64,000 nt of DNA, from positions 62,001-126,000 of the forward strand of contig NZ_JACHVA010000082.1 in NCBI RefSeq assembly GCF_014230055.1. The letters are read 5' to 3'. This DNA comes from Puniceicoccus vermicola (GTDB lineage: Bacteria; Verrucomicrobiota; Verrucomicrobiia; Opitutales; Puniceicoccaceae). Position numbers and translations under genes: made by a program. Below the pieces are notes generated by a model that saw only the letters and a list, made by a program, of their open reading frames with translations, was not told where the DNA came from and made no database searches. Every line of letters starts with the position of its first letter. The first letter of the stretch is position 1. Shown here in pieces: positions 1-8,684 of this stretch.

Positions 1-181
1 TCGGATCAATGAATTCGAATTGCCGGATCTCAGTCTTGTTTTTTTCGGGGAAGAACTGCAGTCCATGCTTGCGGGCCAAAGCCGCTAGAGCTTCGCGTCG
101 CTTTTTCTGCTGGAGCCAACCATAGTAGGCCAGTCCTCCAAAAACGATGACGACGGGGATGATTATGAAAACGGGGTTCAT
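1..181 (-). CDS. Membrane-anchored hypothetical protein, 3' end cut by window edge
   Basis: Sixty codons are visible from an ATG at 181 running off the left edge. The product starts MNPVFIIIPVVIVFGGLAYY, one N-terminal membrane segment, followed by a basic stretch (QQKKRREALAALARKHGL) and then FFPEKNK. This layout, a signal-anchor followed by a soluble domain beginning with an 'ALARKHGL' helix, is common in small uncharacterised bacterial membrane proteins. I do not recognise a function. It reads away from the tandem repeat array that begins about 90 bp upstream. Confidence 0.6.
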   Translation of the reverse strand, partial: MNPVFIIIPVVIVFGGLAYYGWLQQKKRREALAALARKHGLQFFPEKNKTEIRQFEFIDP

Positions 182-267
182 CGGATTAGAGTGTGAGAAA
201 GGATCGAGGAGGGGACCAGTCTCAATTCGCGGAGGAAGACAGGCGAAGGCAAGAACAGGATGTTTGT

Positions 268-1182
268 AGTAGGGGCGCAGCTTCAGCTGCCCCCATCGCG
301 GATTTTTGGGCAGTCTCTCCGTGAGGACCTTTCGTAGCCGCAGGACCGCGCAGCTAAAGCTGAGCGGCTACTTGTTGTAGGACCGGCAGCTAGAGCGGCC
401 GGTCCCAGTGGGGATGTCGAATGTTGGGAATGCCGCCTAGGCGTCGGCGAAGAGTGCGGCTGGTGGGCCGCTTACGGGGAGGTCGCGGACGATTTTAGTA
501 GGGGCGCAGCTTCAGCTGCCCCCATCGCGGATTTTTGGACAGTCTCTCCGTGAGGACCCTTCGTGGCCGCAGGCCCGCGCAGCTAAAGCTGAGCGGCTAC
601 TTGTTGTAGGACCGGCTGCTAGATCGGCCGGTCCCAGTGGGGACAGTGGAATGTTGAGGATACCGCCTGGACGTCGGCGAAGAGTGCGCCTGGTGGGCCG
701 CTTGCGGGGAGTTCGCGCACGATTTTAGTAGGGGGCAGCTTCAGCTGCCCCCATTGCGGATTTTTGGACAGTCTCCCCGTGAGGACCCTTCGTGACCGCA
801 GGACCGCGCAGCTAAAGCTGAGCGGCTACTTGTTGTAGGACCGGCTGCTAGATCGGCCGGTCCCAGTGGGGACAGGGGAATGTTGAGGATACCGCCTGGA
901 CGTCGGCGAAGAGTGCGGCTGGTGGGCCCCTTAGGGGAGGTTGCGGACGATTTTAGTAGGGGCGCAGCTTCAGCTGCCCCCATCGCGGATTTCTCGGACA
1001 GTCTCCCCGTGAGGACCCTTCGTGGCCGCAGGACCGCGCAGCTAAAGCTGAGCGGCTACTTGTTGTAGGAGACCGGCAGCTAAAGCTGCCGGTCCCAGTG
1101 GGGATGGCGAATGTTGGGAATGCCGCCTAGGCGTCGGCGAAGAGTGCGGCTGGTGGGCCGCTTACGGGGAGATCGCGCACGA
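268..1182. repeat. Four-copy tandem array of a ~229-bp unit carrying the 3' end of the neighbouring gene
   Basis: Copies start at 268, 497, 727 and 955, spaced 229, 230 and 228 bp, each beginning AGTAGGGGCGCAGC or a close variant. Each unit contains short inverted repeats (GCAGCTTCAGCTGC near its start; AGCTAAAGCT; a GACCGGC...GCCGGTC hairpin). It ends with a copy of the last ~17 codons of the SMP-30/gluconolactonase-like gene, read on the minus strand. The fourth copy overlaps the real gene's 3' end (1127-1182). Copies 2 and 3 resemble each other most and have lost the TAG stop (now CAG). Copy 1 keeps a tail nearly identical to the true gene. This region of more than 900 bases holds no convincing independent gene. 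Confidence 0.9.
1071..1094. repeat. Perfect palindromic hairpin downstream of the gluconolactonase-like gene
   Basis: An 11-bp arm GACCGGCAGCT, a 2-nt AA spacer and the exact complementary arm, about 33 bp beyond the stop codon at 1127. Degenerate versions occur at the same place in the other three repeat units. No T-run follows on either strand, so it looks more like a REP-type hairpin protecting a transcript end than a classical intrinsic terminator. Confidence 0.6.
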
Positions 1183-1987
1183 CGAAAAGGTTTCCGCCGA
1201 ATTCTTCATCACGGTCTTTGGCTGTGCCGGTGCTGATGTAGAGGTCATTGCCCTTCGGTCCTCCGAAGGCGCACGAGGTGGTTTCGTGGGCGGGGACGTC
1301 GATGCGGCTGACCTCCTTGCCGGTTTCCGGATTGTAGCGGGCGACGTGTCCGCCGTGGCAGAAGGCGATCCAGAGGTTGTCTTCGCTGTCGATGGTCATT
1401 CCATCGGGCGAGGAATCCTTGTTCGAGGTCTCGACCACGACCCGAGGATTGGAAAGGGTCCCGGTTGCAGAATCGTAATCGAAGGCTTTGACTTCCTTGG
1501 AGGGGGTGTCGATGTAGAAGAGGGTCTTGCCGTCGGCTGACCAAGCGAGCCCGTTGGAGTTGGTCACTGGGCCGTAGGCTACGGAGTGCGACAAATCGCT
1601 GTCCAAGCAGTAGAGTTTGGCGGCTCCCGTTACTTTATCGGTGGCAATCGTTCCGCCATAGAGACGACCGTCAGGAGAGCACTTGCCGTCGTTGAAACGA
1701 TTGTTGGGAAGATCGGGCTCGGGATCGTATATCGGGGTGCTCGTGCCCGTTTCGCGATCCAGGAAATAAAAACCGTTGTCTCCGCCCCAGAGGAGGCGTC
1801 CGGACTTGCAGGGAACGACGAAGCCTACTTGTTGGTCGAGTTCCCAGCTCTGTTGCTTGCCGGTCTCGGGATCGAATTCAAGGATGCTCTGGGCGTGAAT
1901 GTCGACGTAGAGGAGGCGGCCGTTGTGCCAAGTCGGGCCCTCGCCCCATTTCGATTGGTAGTTGCCGATCGGTTCCGGTTTATTCAT
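1127..1987 (-). CDS. SMP-30/gluconolactonase/LRE-family lactonase
   Basis: A 286-residue six-bladed beta-propeller of the SMP-30/gluconolactonase family, normal length. Family members hydrolyse sugar lactones to aldonic acids with one divalent metal ion. Visible ligands are Glu16 (in GEGPTW), Asn145 (SNGLAWS) and Asp195 (SPDGMTID), and the RFNDGK motif (97-102) sits where the substrate-loop Asn-Asp is expected. No signal peptide is seen, so it is probably cytoplasmic. It lies downstream of a 2-hydroxyacid dehydrogenase and an aldehyde dehydrogenase on the same strand, compatible with oxidative sugar catabolism, though the substrate is not readable. Its last codons are copied in the tandem array immediately downstream. 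Confidence 0.85.
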   Translation of the reverse strand: MNKPEPIGNYQSKWGEGPTWHNGRLLYVDIHAQSILEFDPETGKQQSWELDQQVGFVVPCKSGRLLWGGDNGFYFLDRETGTSTPIYDPEPDLPNNRFNDGKCSPDGRLYGGTIATDKVTGAAKLYCLDSDLSHSVAYGPVTNSNGLAWSADGKTLFYIDTPSKEVKAFDYDSATGTLSNPRVVVETSNKDSSPDGMTIDSEDNLWIAFCHGGHVARYNPETGKEVSRIDVPAHETTSCAFGGPKGNDLYISTGTAKDRDEEFGGNLFVVRDLPVSGPPAALFADA

Positions 1988-2029
1988 GGAGAAAGGCTTT
2001 CACAGAACCGGAAGCCAAGGCAAGGCGGT

Positions 2030-2137
2030 TTGTCGGTCTGTCAGTGGCCGGTGGTCGGTTTGTCGGTGGTCGGTCTGTCGGTGGTCAGTGGTCAGTGGTC
2101 AGTGGTCAGCGGTCGGTAGTCGGTGGTCGGTGGTCGG
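2030..2137. repeat. Degenerate heptamer tandem repeat tract
   Basis: A run of tandem 7-mers built on GGTCAGT and GGTCGGT variants (for example three consecutive GTCAGTG units around 2090-2110) fills most of the gap between the gluconolactonase-like gene (start 1987) and the end of the dehydrogenase gene (2170). It has no complementary arms and no coding sense. Strand-slippage expansion is the likely origin. Confidence 0.8.
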
Positions 2138-2169
2138 AGAGGCGGTTGCGCGACGGTCGGGACCTTCGA

Positions 2170-3165
2170 CTAGGCGATGAGGGCCATCTTCTCCTTGGTA
2201 ACGGGAGTGATGGGTTCTTTTCCTGCGAGGAAGCGCTCGCACTCCTTAACGACTTCGGCGCCCATGCGGAAGCATTCACGTCCTTTGGAACCGGCGATGT
2301 GGGGAGTGAGGATGGCGTTGGGCAAATCGCGAAGAGGTGAGCTATGACGATTGGCCTCATCCTGAATGACGTCGAGGATGGCGGTAATGTCGGGTCGTTC
2401 GCGGAGGACCTCGATCATCGCAGGTTCGTCGACGACCATCCCGCGGGAGGTGTTGATGAAGGTGGTGCCGTGGCTCATGCTACGGAGGTGGTCTCCGGTG
2501 ATCATTCCCTCCGTCGACGGAAGCCAGGGGGTGTGGAGCGAAACCACATCGCAAGTTTCGAAAATCGCCTCCAGGGTTTCCGATTTCTCAGCTCCGCAGG
2601 CGTAAAAGAGGTCGTTAGTGGCGAAGGGGTCGTAAGCGACGACGTCGAGATCGAGATGTTTCAATTTCTGACAAACGAGTTGACCGATGGCACCGAGCGA
2701 AATGATACCGACGCGGCTACCGTGATACATGCCCTGAATGGTTTGGTGGGAGTCTCCATCTTCTCCCTTCTGGAGAGCCGTCATGTAGTGCCAAAAGCGC
2801 TTGAGCGAAAGAGTGATCGTGGCTTCGGTGAACTCTGCGACGGGAATCGCGTTCATCTGATAGGCACTGGTGAGGAGGATGTCGCGTTCCCAAAATGAAT
2901 CGGTGATGAATCCGCGGGTGCTACCAGCCGCGTAGAAGAGGGCTTTCAGCGAGGGAAGAGCGTTCAGAAGCTCTTCGTCAAAGAGTGGGCAGCCCCAGCT
3001 TGAAAAGACAATATCGACATCCTGGTAGGCGGACGGATTGCTGAGAATCGACTCCCGAGTATGGAGATTCCCGTCATTGTCGGTCATCTCTTTGATCTGT
3101 TGAATGGAGCTCGTGTTGTAGACGAACTTGAGGGAATCCTCCGGAAGTAGGAAAATCGATTTCAC
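2170..3165 (-). CDS. D-isomer-specific 2-hydroxyacid dehydrogenase family protein
   Basis: 331 residues, starting at a GTG at 3165. The family reduces 2-keto acids or oxidises D-2-hydroxy acids with NAD(P)H. The nucleotide-binding segment reads VGIISLGAIGQ, so the first glycine of the usual GxGxxG is serine here; the rest of the fold is intact. The catalytic Arg lies in FINTSRG, the Glu in the IQDEAN segment and the His in LTPHIAGS. The SLHTPWLPSTEGMI segment is typical of the family. No signal peptide. It probably belongs with the neighbouring lactonase and aldehyde dehydrogenase in sugar-acid metabolism; the true substrate is unknown. Confidence 0.85.
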   Translation of the reverse strand: MKSIFLLPEDSLKFVYNTSSIQQIKEMTDNDGNLHTRESILSNPSAYQDVDIVFSSWGCPLFDEELLNALPSLKALFYAAGSTRGFITDSFWERDILLTSAYQMNAIPVAEFTEATITLSLKRFWHYMTALQKGEDGDSHQTIQGMYHGSRVGIISLGAIGQLVCQKLKHLDLDVVAYDPFATNDLFYACGAEKSETLEAIFETCDVVSLHTPWLPSTEGMITGDHLRSMSHGTTFINTSRGMVVDEPAMIEVLRERPDITAILDVIQDEANRHSSPLRDLPNAILTPHIAGSKGRECFRMGAEVVKECERFLAGKEPITPVTKEKMALIA

Positions 3166-3190
3166 TTTGGTTTAATAAAAATGGTATTTT

Positions 3191-3206
3191 TTGCTGTTGG
3201 CAGCAA
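3191..3206. promoter_or_regulatory. Inverted repeat TTGCT-N6-AGCAA upstream of the hydroxyacid dehydrogenase
   Basis: TTGCT-GTTGGC-AGCAA sits 25 bp upstream of the GTG start of the dehydrogenase gene. Similar TTGCT...AGCAA pairs occur near two other promoters in the window (39953 and 49579) with different spacers. An operator role is inference only. Confidence 0.3.
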
Positions 3207-3334
3207 GTCAATGACCTTAGAGCAGACATTATGGGTGGGTCAAGTTTGTGGAGATTCGATCCTTTCGAATCAGAAACCTTTGACTTTTCGCCTCGCAAAG
3301 AAAATTGCGGGGGGCGCCACGGCGGGATGCCGGC

Positions 3335-4777
3335 CTATTCTGCGTTGCGGAAAATGAGGGTCCGTTTCTCGCTCATATCTTCGATCGCGTAGCGTACTCC
3401 CTCGCGGCCAAGACCGCTGTCTTTCACTCCTCCGTAGGGAAGGTTGTCGACCCGCCAGGAGGGGATCTCATTGATGAGCACTCCACCAGCCTCGAGCGTG
3501 TCCCAAGCCCGGAAGGCGTGATCAATCTTGGCGGTGAAGACGCCGGCGTGGATCGCATAGTGGCTCTCGTTGACGGACTCCAGCACCTCATCGAATTCGA
3601 AAAATCGTTCAAGGACGACAATCGGCCCGAAGGCTTCCTCGCAATAGAGCTTCTGATCGCGGGGAACGTCGTAGAGAATGGTTGGCTCGACGAATTGACC
3701 GTCCCGCTTGCCTCCGTGGAGGATTTGGGCCCCGGAGGCCGTTGCTTCGTAGATCCATTCTTCGAGTCGCTGGGCCTGAGCTTCGTCGATGAGAGGGCCG
3801 ATGAAGGTTTCTTGATCCCGAGGATCTCCGGACTTCAGGGCTTGGGTGGCGGCGACAAACTTTTGTACAAACTCTTCGGCGAGGGAATTGTGGAGATAAA
3901 TCCTTTGCACGGAGATGCAGCTCTGGCCCGATTGGTAGAATGCACCAACGATGCAGCGTTTGACGGCATCCTCGACATCGGTGCCCTCATCGAGAACACA
4001 GGCGGCGTTTCCCCCCAGCTCGAGGACGACCTTTTTCTTGCCGGCGCGTTTCTTCAGTTCCCAGCCGACTCTGGGAGAACCGGTGAAGCTGAGGAGCTTG
4101 AGTCGCTTGTCGGTGGTGAACGCATCTGCCTCTGAGACCTCGCAGGGGAGGATCGAAAATGCGCCCTCCGGGAGGTCAGTTTCGGCAAGAATCTCTCCGA
4201 TGATCAACGCTCCGAGAGGTGTGCGGCTGTCCGGCTTGAGGATGAAAGGACAACCGGCGGCGATAGCGGGTGCAACCTTGTGGGCCACTAGGTTGAGAGG
4301 GAAATTAAAAGGGGTGATAAAGGAACAGGGGCCGATCGGAACCCGCTTGACGATGCCGCGATATCCTCGGCAGCGTTCGCTGAGTTGGAGGTTCAGGACC
4401 TCTCCTTCGTCAGCCATGGTCTCGCGGGAGGCGATTTCAAACGTTTCGATGAGGCGTTCAACCTCACCCCGGCAGTCTTTGATCGGCTTTCCGGCTTCGC
4501 TGCAGAGAGCTTCTGCCAATTCCTCCTCCCGTTCACGGAAGCGCTTTATGCAGTGGTCGAGAGCAGCTTTCCGTTCAAACGGAGTTGTTTTGGCCATGGG
4601 CTTTCTTGCCGATACTGCCGATTCGATGGCTCGATCAATATCCTTGCGGTCTGCAAGGGCTACGGAGGCGATGAGCTCTCCACTGAATTTGTCGCAGACC
4701 TTGAGGTCGGTATTTGGCTCTTCGGGTTGGCTCCCGAGGTAGAACGGATAGGTGCCTTTCATGATAGGAGAAAGCAT
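3335..4777 (-). CDS. NAD(P)-dependent aldehyde dehydrogenase
   Basis: About 480 residues from the ATG at 4777 (the reading frame stays open to 4906, but the extra N-terminus is unlike the family; an ATG at 4762 is also possible). Aldehyde dehydrogenases oxidise aldehydes to acids. Hallmarks are visible in order: the ITPFNFPLNL cofactor segment, FILKPDSRTPLGAL, SFTGSPRVGW (Rossmann GxxxG-like), VLELGGNA with the general-base Glu, FYQSGQSCISVQR with the catalytic Cys, EEAFGPIVVLERF, and a C-terminal GGVKDSGLGREG. The KPDSRTPL...LPEGAFSILPC stretch recalls the lactaldehyde-dehydrogenase-like branch (archaeal MJ1411 type), so lactaldehyde or a similar short aldehyde is a reasonable but unproven substrate. 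Soluble. Confidence 0.88.
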   Translation of the reverse strand: MLSPIMKGTYPFYLGSQPEEPNTDLKVCDKFSGELIASVALADRKDIDRAIESAVSARKPMAKTTPFERKAALDHCIKRFREREEELAEALCSEAGKPIKDCRGEVERLIETFEIASRETMADEGEVLNLQLSERCRGYRGIVKRVPIGPCSFITPFNFPLNLVAHKVAPAIAAGCPFILKPDSRTPLGALIIGEILAETDLPEGAFSILPCEVSEADAFTTDKRLKLLSFTGSPRVGWELKKRAGKKKVVLELGGNAACVLDEGTDVEDAVKRCIVGAFYQSGQSCISVQRIYLHNSLAEEFVQKFVAATQALKSGDPRDQETFIGPLIDEAQAQRLEEWIYEATASGAQILHGGKRDGQFVEPTILYDVPRDQKLYCEEAFGPIVVLERFFEFDEVLESVNESHYAIHAGVFTAKIDHAFRAWDTLEAGGVLINEIPSWRVDNLPYGGVKDSGLGREGVRYAIEDMSEKRTLIFRNAE

Positions 4778-4915
4778 AGATTGGGAATCGCTCGGGGTCA
4801 AAGACGGACTGATTGGCTTGGGTCTTGCTATCTTCTTGCCACCAAGGACCCATTCCTTGAGTTTCCAGTCGCGAAAGCACTGGAAACTCGTCCTGAGGGT
4901 TCGCACTGAATCATT

Positions 4916-5713
4916 ATGTGGTTATACGCAGCATCCTCTCTAGAATTTAATGTCGTCGTCGAGACTCCGTTTTTGATGATGTTGCGACCCCGGAGTGGGA
5001 CCCAGCAATGGGTGAGTCGGGAGCAGTATGTCATGTCACCGAATGCTTCGCCCGTTGAGTTCACCGATCCCTTTGGAAATCTTTGCCAGCGATTGGTGGC
5101 ACCACCAGGGCGGTTCTCGGTGAGGACGTCGGTCGATATTGAGGTTGCGGATGCCTATGATGTCGCGCCGGGGGCACCTTTCGTAGAAGTCCAGAATCTC
5201 CCGGATGAGACCTTGCCCTTCCTTTTGCCGAGTCGCTTCTGTGAGGCGGATCGTTTTACTCAGCTGTCCGCCTCTCTCGTGGGCGGGTGTAATCCGGGCT
5301 ATGATCAGTGCATGGCGATCGTCGACTATATCAAGCGGACGGTTATCTATACACCCGGTCAAGGTCAGGAGATCATCAGCGCTTGCGAAGTCAATGGGCG
5401 CAATCAGGGAGTTTGTCGGGACATGGCGCATCTGGGTATTGCCTGTTGCCGGGCTCTTTCGATTCCGGCTCGGTTGGTTGTGGGTTACCTGGACCAGCTC
5501 GAGCCGATGGACCTCCACGCTTGGTTTGAGGCCTATGTCGGTGGTCGTTGGTACACCTTTGACCCGACCCAGAACAATCCAAATGGTGGCCGGGTTGCGA
5601 TCGCCTATGGACGGGACGCGGCGGATGTTGCCGTGTACACCCAGTTCGGTGAACCGGTCGAACTCCTCAGCCTCGATGTTACCGTCGAGCGACGGTCTGC
5701 TCCGCCGAGCTGA
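4916..5713 (+). CDS. Transglutaminase-like cysteine protease family protein
   Basis: 265 residues. An N-terminal beta domain (the bacterial transglutaminase-like N region, about 1-105, including [12 protein letters not shown]) is followed by a transglutaminase-core domain. The papain-like triad is visible: Cys167 in [10 protein letters not shown], His201 in DLHAWFEA and Asp216 in FDPTQ. Bacterial members are thought to act as proteases or amidases; several are cytoplasmic and encoded near peptide or amide metabolism genes. No signal peptide. It is divergent from the aldehyde dehydrogenase and convergent with the FUSC protein gene, overlapping its 3' end by 35 bp. Confidence 0.85.
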   Translation: MWLYAASSLEFNVVVETPFLMMLRPRSGTQQWVSREQYVMSPNASPVEFTDPFGNLCQRLVAPPGRFSVRTSVDIEVADAYDVAPGAPFVEVQNLPDETLPFLLPSRFCEADRFTQLSASLVGGCNPGYDQCMAIVDYIKRTVIYTPGQGQEIISACEVNGRNQGVCRDMAHLGIACCRALSIPARLVVGYLDQLEPMDLHAWFEAYVGGRWYTFDPTQNNPNGGRVAIAYGRDAADVAVYTQFGEPVELLSLDVTVERRSAPPS

Positions 5714-7877
5714 GAGGCTCTTTGGAGATCGAACCTGCCAAGGTTAGGATCTGTTCGGCGACGTCGGCGATGTTGTAGAAAAGAGTAAACTGTAGCCGAG
5801 TCAGCCCTGCATTTGTCTGTTGGGTCTTTTCGGTGATTGAGGTGAGGATCGGGCGAAGATCTTCTTCCGGTGATGGGCAGGGTTGTTGCAAGCAATGCTG
5901 GCAGGTCTCCAGGGCCGAGAGGATTGAGTTGGAGAAATCGAGAATCTCCTCAGGAGGCCGCCTCTCAGGGCGGCGATGAGCGCCGAAGGCCGATAAATAG
6001 GAGAGTAGGGCGTGATTGAGGTAGGTCAGGTCAAAGGCGAGCTCACGTGACTTTTGGCGCTTGCTGGGTTCGAGATGCATGTCCTGCCAAGCGAGAACGA
6101 GAGCATTGTCGGCGCGGTGGGCTTCGCGCCGGGCAGAGCGGTAGGGGAGGTCGTCTCCGGTGACTGTCCCGGAATACTCGTCGAGGATTGCCCGAAAGTA
6201 GGCCGCATTCTTCGCCAAGGCTTCAGACAGGAGGCTGGGCAGTCGTTTGTACTGCCAGTCAGGCCAGAGTAATCGAACGCTGAGGTAAGCCAACCCCGAA
6301 CCGATCAGCGTGTCGATCAAACGTGGGGCCATAAGGGCTACGCCTTGATGGGAGACCAGATTGAAGGCACAGAGGACGAATGTGGTGATGAAGATGACTG
6401 AGACGGAGTAGTTCTTCTTCAGCCAGAAGAAGAAGGCAAACGCCGAGACGAGCATGAAGAGCAATTGCCCCGGAATCGTGGGAAGCAATTGGACAATGAG
6501 AATTCCACCAACGACTCCGCTGAGGGTTCCGAGAATGCGCTGAAAGAGTCGGCGTCTCGTGCTGCTATAACTCGGTTGGCAGACGAAGAGACTCGTCAGA
6601 ATGATCCATTCGCCCTTGGGCATGGGAAAGATCTGGAAGATCGTAAAACCAGTGAGAAAGCAAAGACTGAGGCGGATTGCGTGACGGAGACGCGGGCTCT
6701 CCCAGTAAAGCTGGTCCTTGATTCGCTGGACCGTGGTTCGTCGGTCACGAGCGAGTTGGGGCGATAGGTCGCGGAAGAGATTGTCGCTGAGATTCCGGAG
6801 CGACTGATTGGAACGGGCGAGGTTGTTGACGAGAAGGACAAGGGGCGAGGTCTGATCGAATTGGTTGTCCTGTAGTTGTTTTTCGAGAACGCCGATGATC
6901 CAGTCGAGGGAGACGGGGTGGCGATAAGGGACTCCGGTGAGAAGGCTTTCAGAGAGCTTTCGGGAGGCTTGCGACAATTGGCTAAGGGTCTGGCTGATGC
7001 CTTCCAGTAACTCCCGGTTTTCGGGTTTTTGGCTCAAAAGGTCGTAACGTTCGTGACTGGAAGCGGCGCGTTCGTGCAGGCTTTGAAGCAGCATGAAAGA
7101 CTGCAGATAGGGCCGGAGTTCTGAGGGGTCCTTCAGGGAGTCGCTGTAGCTGTTGAGGACGTCTTTGCATTGGTCGAGTGCGGTGACGAGGCGAACGTTG
7201 CGAAGAGCGAGCTGGTTGCGCACCTGGCCCTGACTCTTTTCCTCGCTGGGGAAAAGACTCGCTTTGATTTCCAGATAGTCGGCGAGGGCCGCGTAGCCAC
7301 GGGCGAGTTGTTCTTCCAGAAGACGCCATGGATGGAGGAGGAGCAGGCCCAGTGAGATGAGCCCGTAAAACAGGGCCCCAGCGGGGAGGAGGAGCGGCTG
7401 CCAGTACCAGGCTGGGCTGATCGAGGCTCCAATCATGGCATAGATTCCGACCAGAACAGCACCAAAGGTAACTCCGCGATAGCGTTCGCTGATTCCCCCG
7501 ATCAGGAGAAACCCGATTGTAGATAGTGCGAGCCCTAGTCCGAGGAGGATCGGATAGGGGCGAAGGAGTTCTACCGAAAGGCTGGAGATTCCAAAGCTGA
7601 CCACCTTCAGTGCCATTGACTTGACGCGGCCGGCGGGATGATCGTCAGTCTCGGAGAGGGCTCCGGCTAAGGCACCGAGGGAGAGCGATACCGCAAAGAA
7701 AGGAAAGCCAAGCAATACGAGAGGGATGGCAAGAAGAGCAATCGCGACGGTAGCCTTGATCGCCATGAGCCGATCCGGGTTTCGCCAGAAAGATCGGCGG
7801 ATGGGCTCATACCATGAGCATCCTTCGAGCAAGCCTCGCACTCGGGATGTGCCTTCGTGTCCCTTCCTCTCTATCAT
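5679..7877 (-). CDS. FUSC/YccS-type inner-membrane efflux protein
   Basis: 732 residues with the two-block architecture of the YccS/YhfK/AaeB (FUSC) family: a hydrophobic block near 38-190, a long soluble helical region (200-390), a second membrane block (about 400-540) and a C-terminal cytoplasmic helical part. Second-block segments such as [25 protein letters not shown] and [15 protein letters not shown] are clear. Family members export aromatic acids or other amphiphiles, but this one's substrate is not known. The gene reads towards and slightly overlaps the transglutaminase-like gene. Confidence 0.82.
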   Translation of the reverse strand: MIERKGHEGTSRVRGLLEGCSWYEPIRRSFWRNPDRLMAIKATVAIALLAIPLVLLGFPFFAVSLSLGALAGALSETDDHPAGRVKSMALKVVSFGISSLSVELLRPYPILLGLGLALSTIGFLLIGGISERYRGVTFGAVLVGIYAMIGASISPAWYWQPLLLPAGALFYGLISLGLLLLHPWRLLEEQLARGYAALADYLEIKASLFPSEEKSQGQVRNQLALRNVRLVTALDQCKDVLNSYSDSLKDPSELRPYLQSFMLLQSLHERAASSHERYDLLSQKPENRELLEGISQTLSQLSQASRKLSESLLTGVPYRHPVSLDWIIGVLEKQLQDNQFDQTSPLVLLVNNLARSNQSLRNLSDNLFRDLSPQLARDRRTTVQRIKDQLYWESPRLRHAIRLSLCFLTGFTIFQIFPMPKGEWIILTSLFVCQPSYSSTRRRLFQRILGTLSGVVGGILIVQLLPTIPGQLLFMLVSAFAFFFWLKKNYSVSVIFITTFVLCAFNLVSHQGVALMAPRLIDTLIGSGLAYLSVRLLWPDWQYKRLPSLLSEALAKNAAYFRAILDEYSGTVTGDDLPYRSARREAHRADNALVLAWQDMHLEPSKRQKSRELAFDLTYLNHALLSYLSAFGAHRRPERRPPEEILDFSNSILSALETCQHCLQQPCPSPEEDLRPILTSITEKTQQTNAGLTRLQFTLFYNIADVAEQILTLAGSISKEPLSSAEQTVARR

Positions 7878-8237
7878 TGGTTTTAAAGATTATCACCCGG
7901 GTTCTTCATTGAGAAGACTGTTTCTTGATCCGTCCCGCGGTAGGGGATGTCCGTTGCGGTTAAATGTCCGGCACTGGGCAAACCCAAAATGGACGCTGAT
8001 CGGCTCCATCAGGGAAATTCAGGAATGGATAGCGTGGGATAAATATCTTTTTTGGGGGAGGGCGAAGCTAAAGTAGTGAGAGCTTCCAGCTCTCTCCTGC
8101 CGATCAGAGGCGAAACGGCGGGGAGCCATGTTGATTACACCCTCCGAGTTTCCACGTTTTCAATATAACCGTCCCAGTGCCCTCAATCCCTCCACTCAGG
8201 CAAGTTAGCCAAGGAATCGCCAACTCACTTGCCCGAT
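7878..8237. other. Intergenic stretch without a recognisable gene
   Basis: 360 bp between the start of the FUSC gene and the stop of the retropepsin-like gene, both on the minus strand. It should hold the FUSC promoter and the end of the rimK operon. I see only a weak hairpin at 8078-8094 (GAGAGCT-TCC-AGCTCTC arms) with no following T-run. The short open frames here have no coding character. Confidence 0.5.
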
Positions 8238-8684
8238 TCATTTTTTCCGCTTCTTGGCGACCTTCCTCTTTCGCGGCGTCACCCAATGATCCACTGAGGA
8301 GTCGACGACGAAGGCTCCGCTCAACGTCTCGCGGCCTAGAAGCATTCGGTGGATCATGTTTTTGCGGCAGACCAGACTGACGAGAATTCGCTGTTTCACC
8401 CCCGATAGTTCCAAAGTCGTTTCGACGAAGAGACGCTCCTGCCCATGACCCGAAGTGCTTCGCACCCGTTTGCGGAGTTTGATGTCTTCTTCGACGGTGA
8501 TGAGTTCGTCCTTTTTTCGGGAGAGGCGTATCTTGAACTGAACCCGATTATTCGGTAGCTCCAGAATCTCCGCGCAGTCGATGGCGCTACTCTTCGCCCC
8601 GGTGTCTGCTTTCGCTCGTAGGTGGAGGTTCCAGTCTGGAAGGTCGATCCACTCCCGCCAGCCGATGACCATGGGGGAACTCAT
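8238..8684 (-). CDS. RimB-like retropepsin-type protease (ATP-dependent zinc protease family)
   Basis: 148 residues, typical of the small family historically named 'putative ATP-dependent zinc protease' and now recognised as retropepsin-like. The aspartic-protease motif DTGAKSSAID puts the catalytic Asp at 27. The tail is strongly basic (RKRKVAKKRKK). In Pseudomonas the related RimB works with RimA and RimK on glutamate tails of ribosomal protein S6. Here the ATG overlaps the stop of the aspartoacylase-like gene as ATGA, and that gene in turn overlaps rimK, so the three should be translated together. A role in trimming or processing poly-glutamate is inferred from this context. Confidence 0.85.
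   Translation of the reverse strand: MSSPMVIGWREWIDLPDWNLHLRAKADTGAKSSAIDCAEILELPNNRVQFKIRLSRKKDELITVEEDIKLRKRVRSTSGHGQERLFVETTLELSGVKQRILVSLVCRKNMIHRMLLGRETLSGAFVVDSSVDHWVTPRKRKVAKKRKK

Noticed and set aside
741-1068. Short open frames on both strands inside the tandem repeats
   Set aside because: They follow the repeat units, are partly the copied lactonase tail, and have no protein-like composition.
268-1182. CRISPR array
   Set aside because: The units are contiguous ~229-bp repeats with no unique spacers.
2580-2700. Loss of function of the 2-hydroxyacid dehydrogenase because its nucleotide loop has Ser instead of the first Gly
   Set aside because: All catalytic residues and the rest of the Rossmann loop are intact; Ser at this position probably marks a subfamily.
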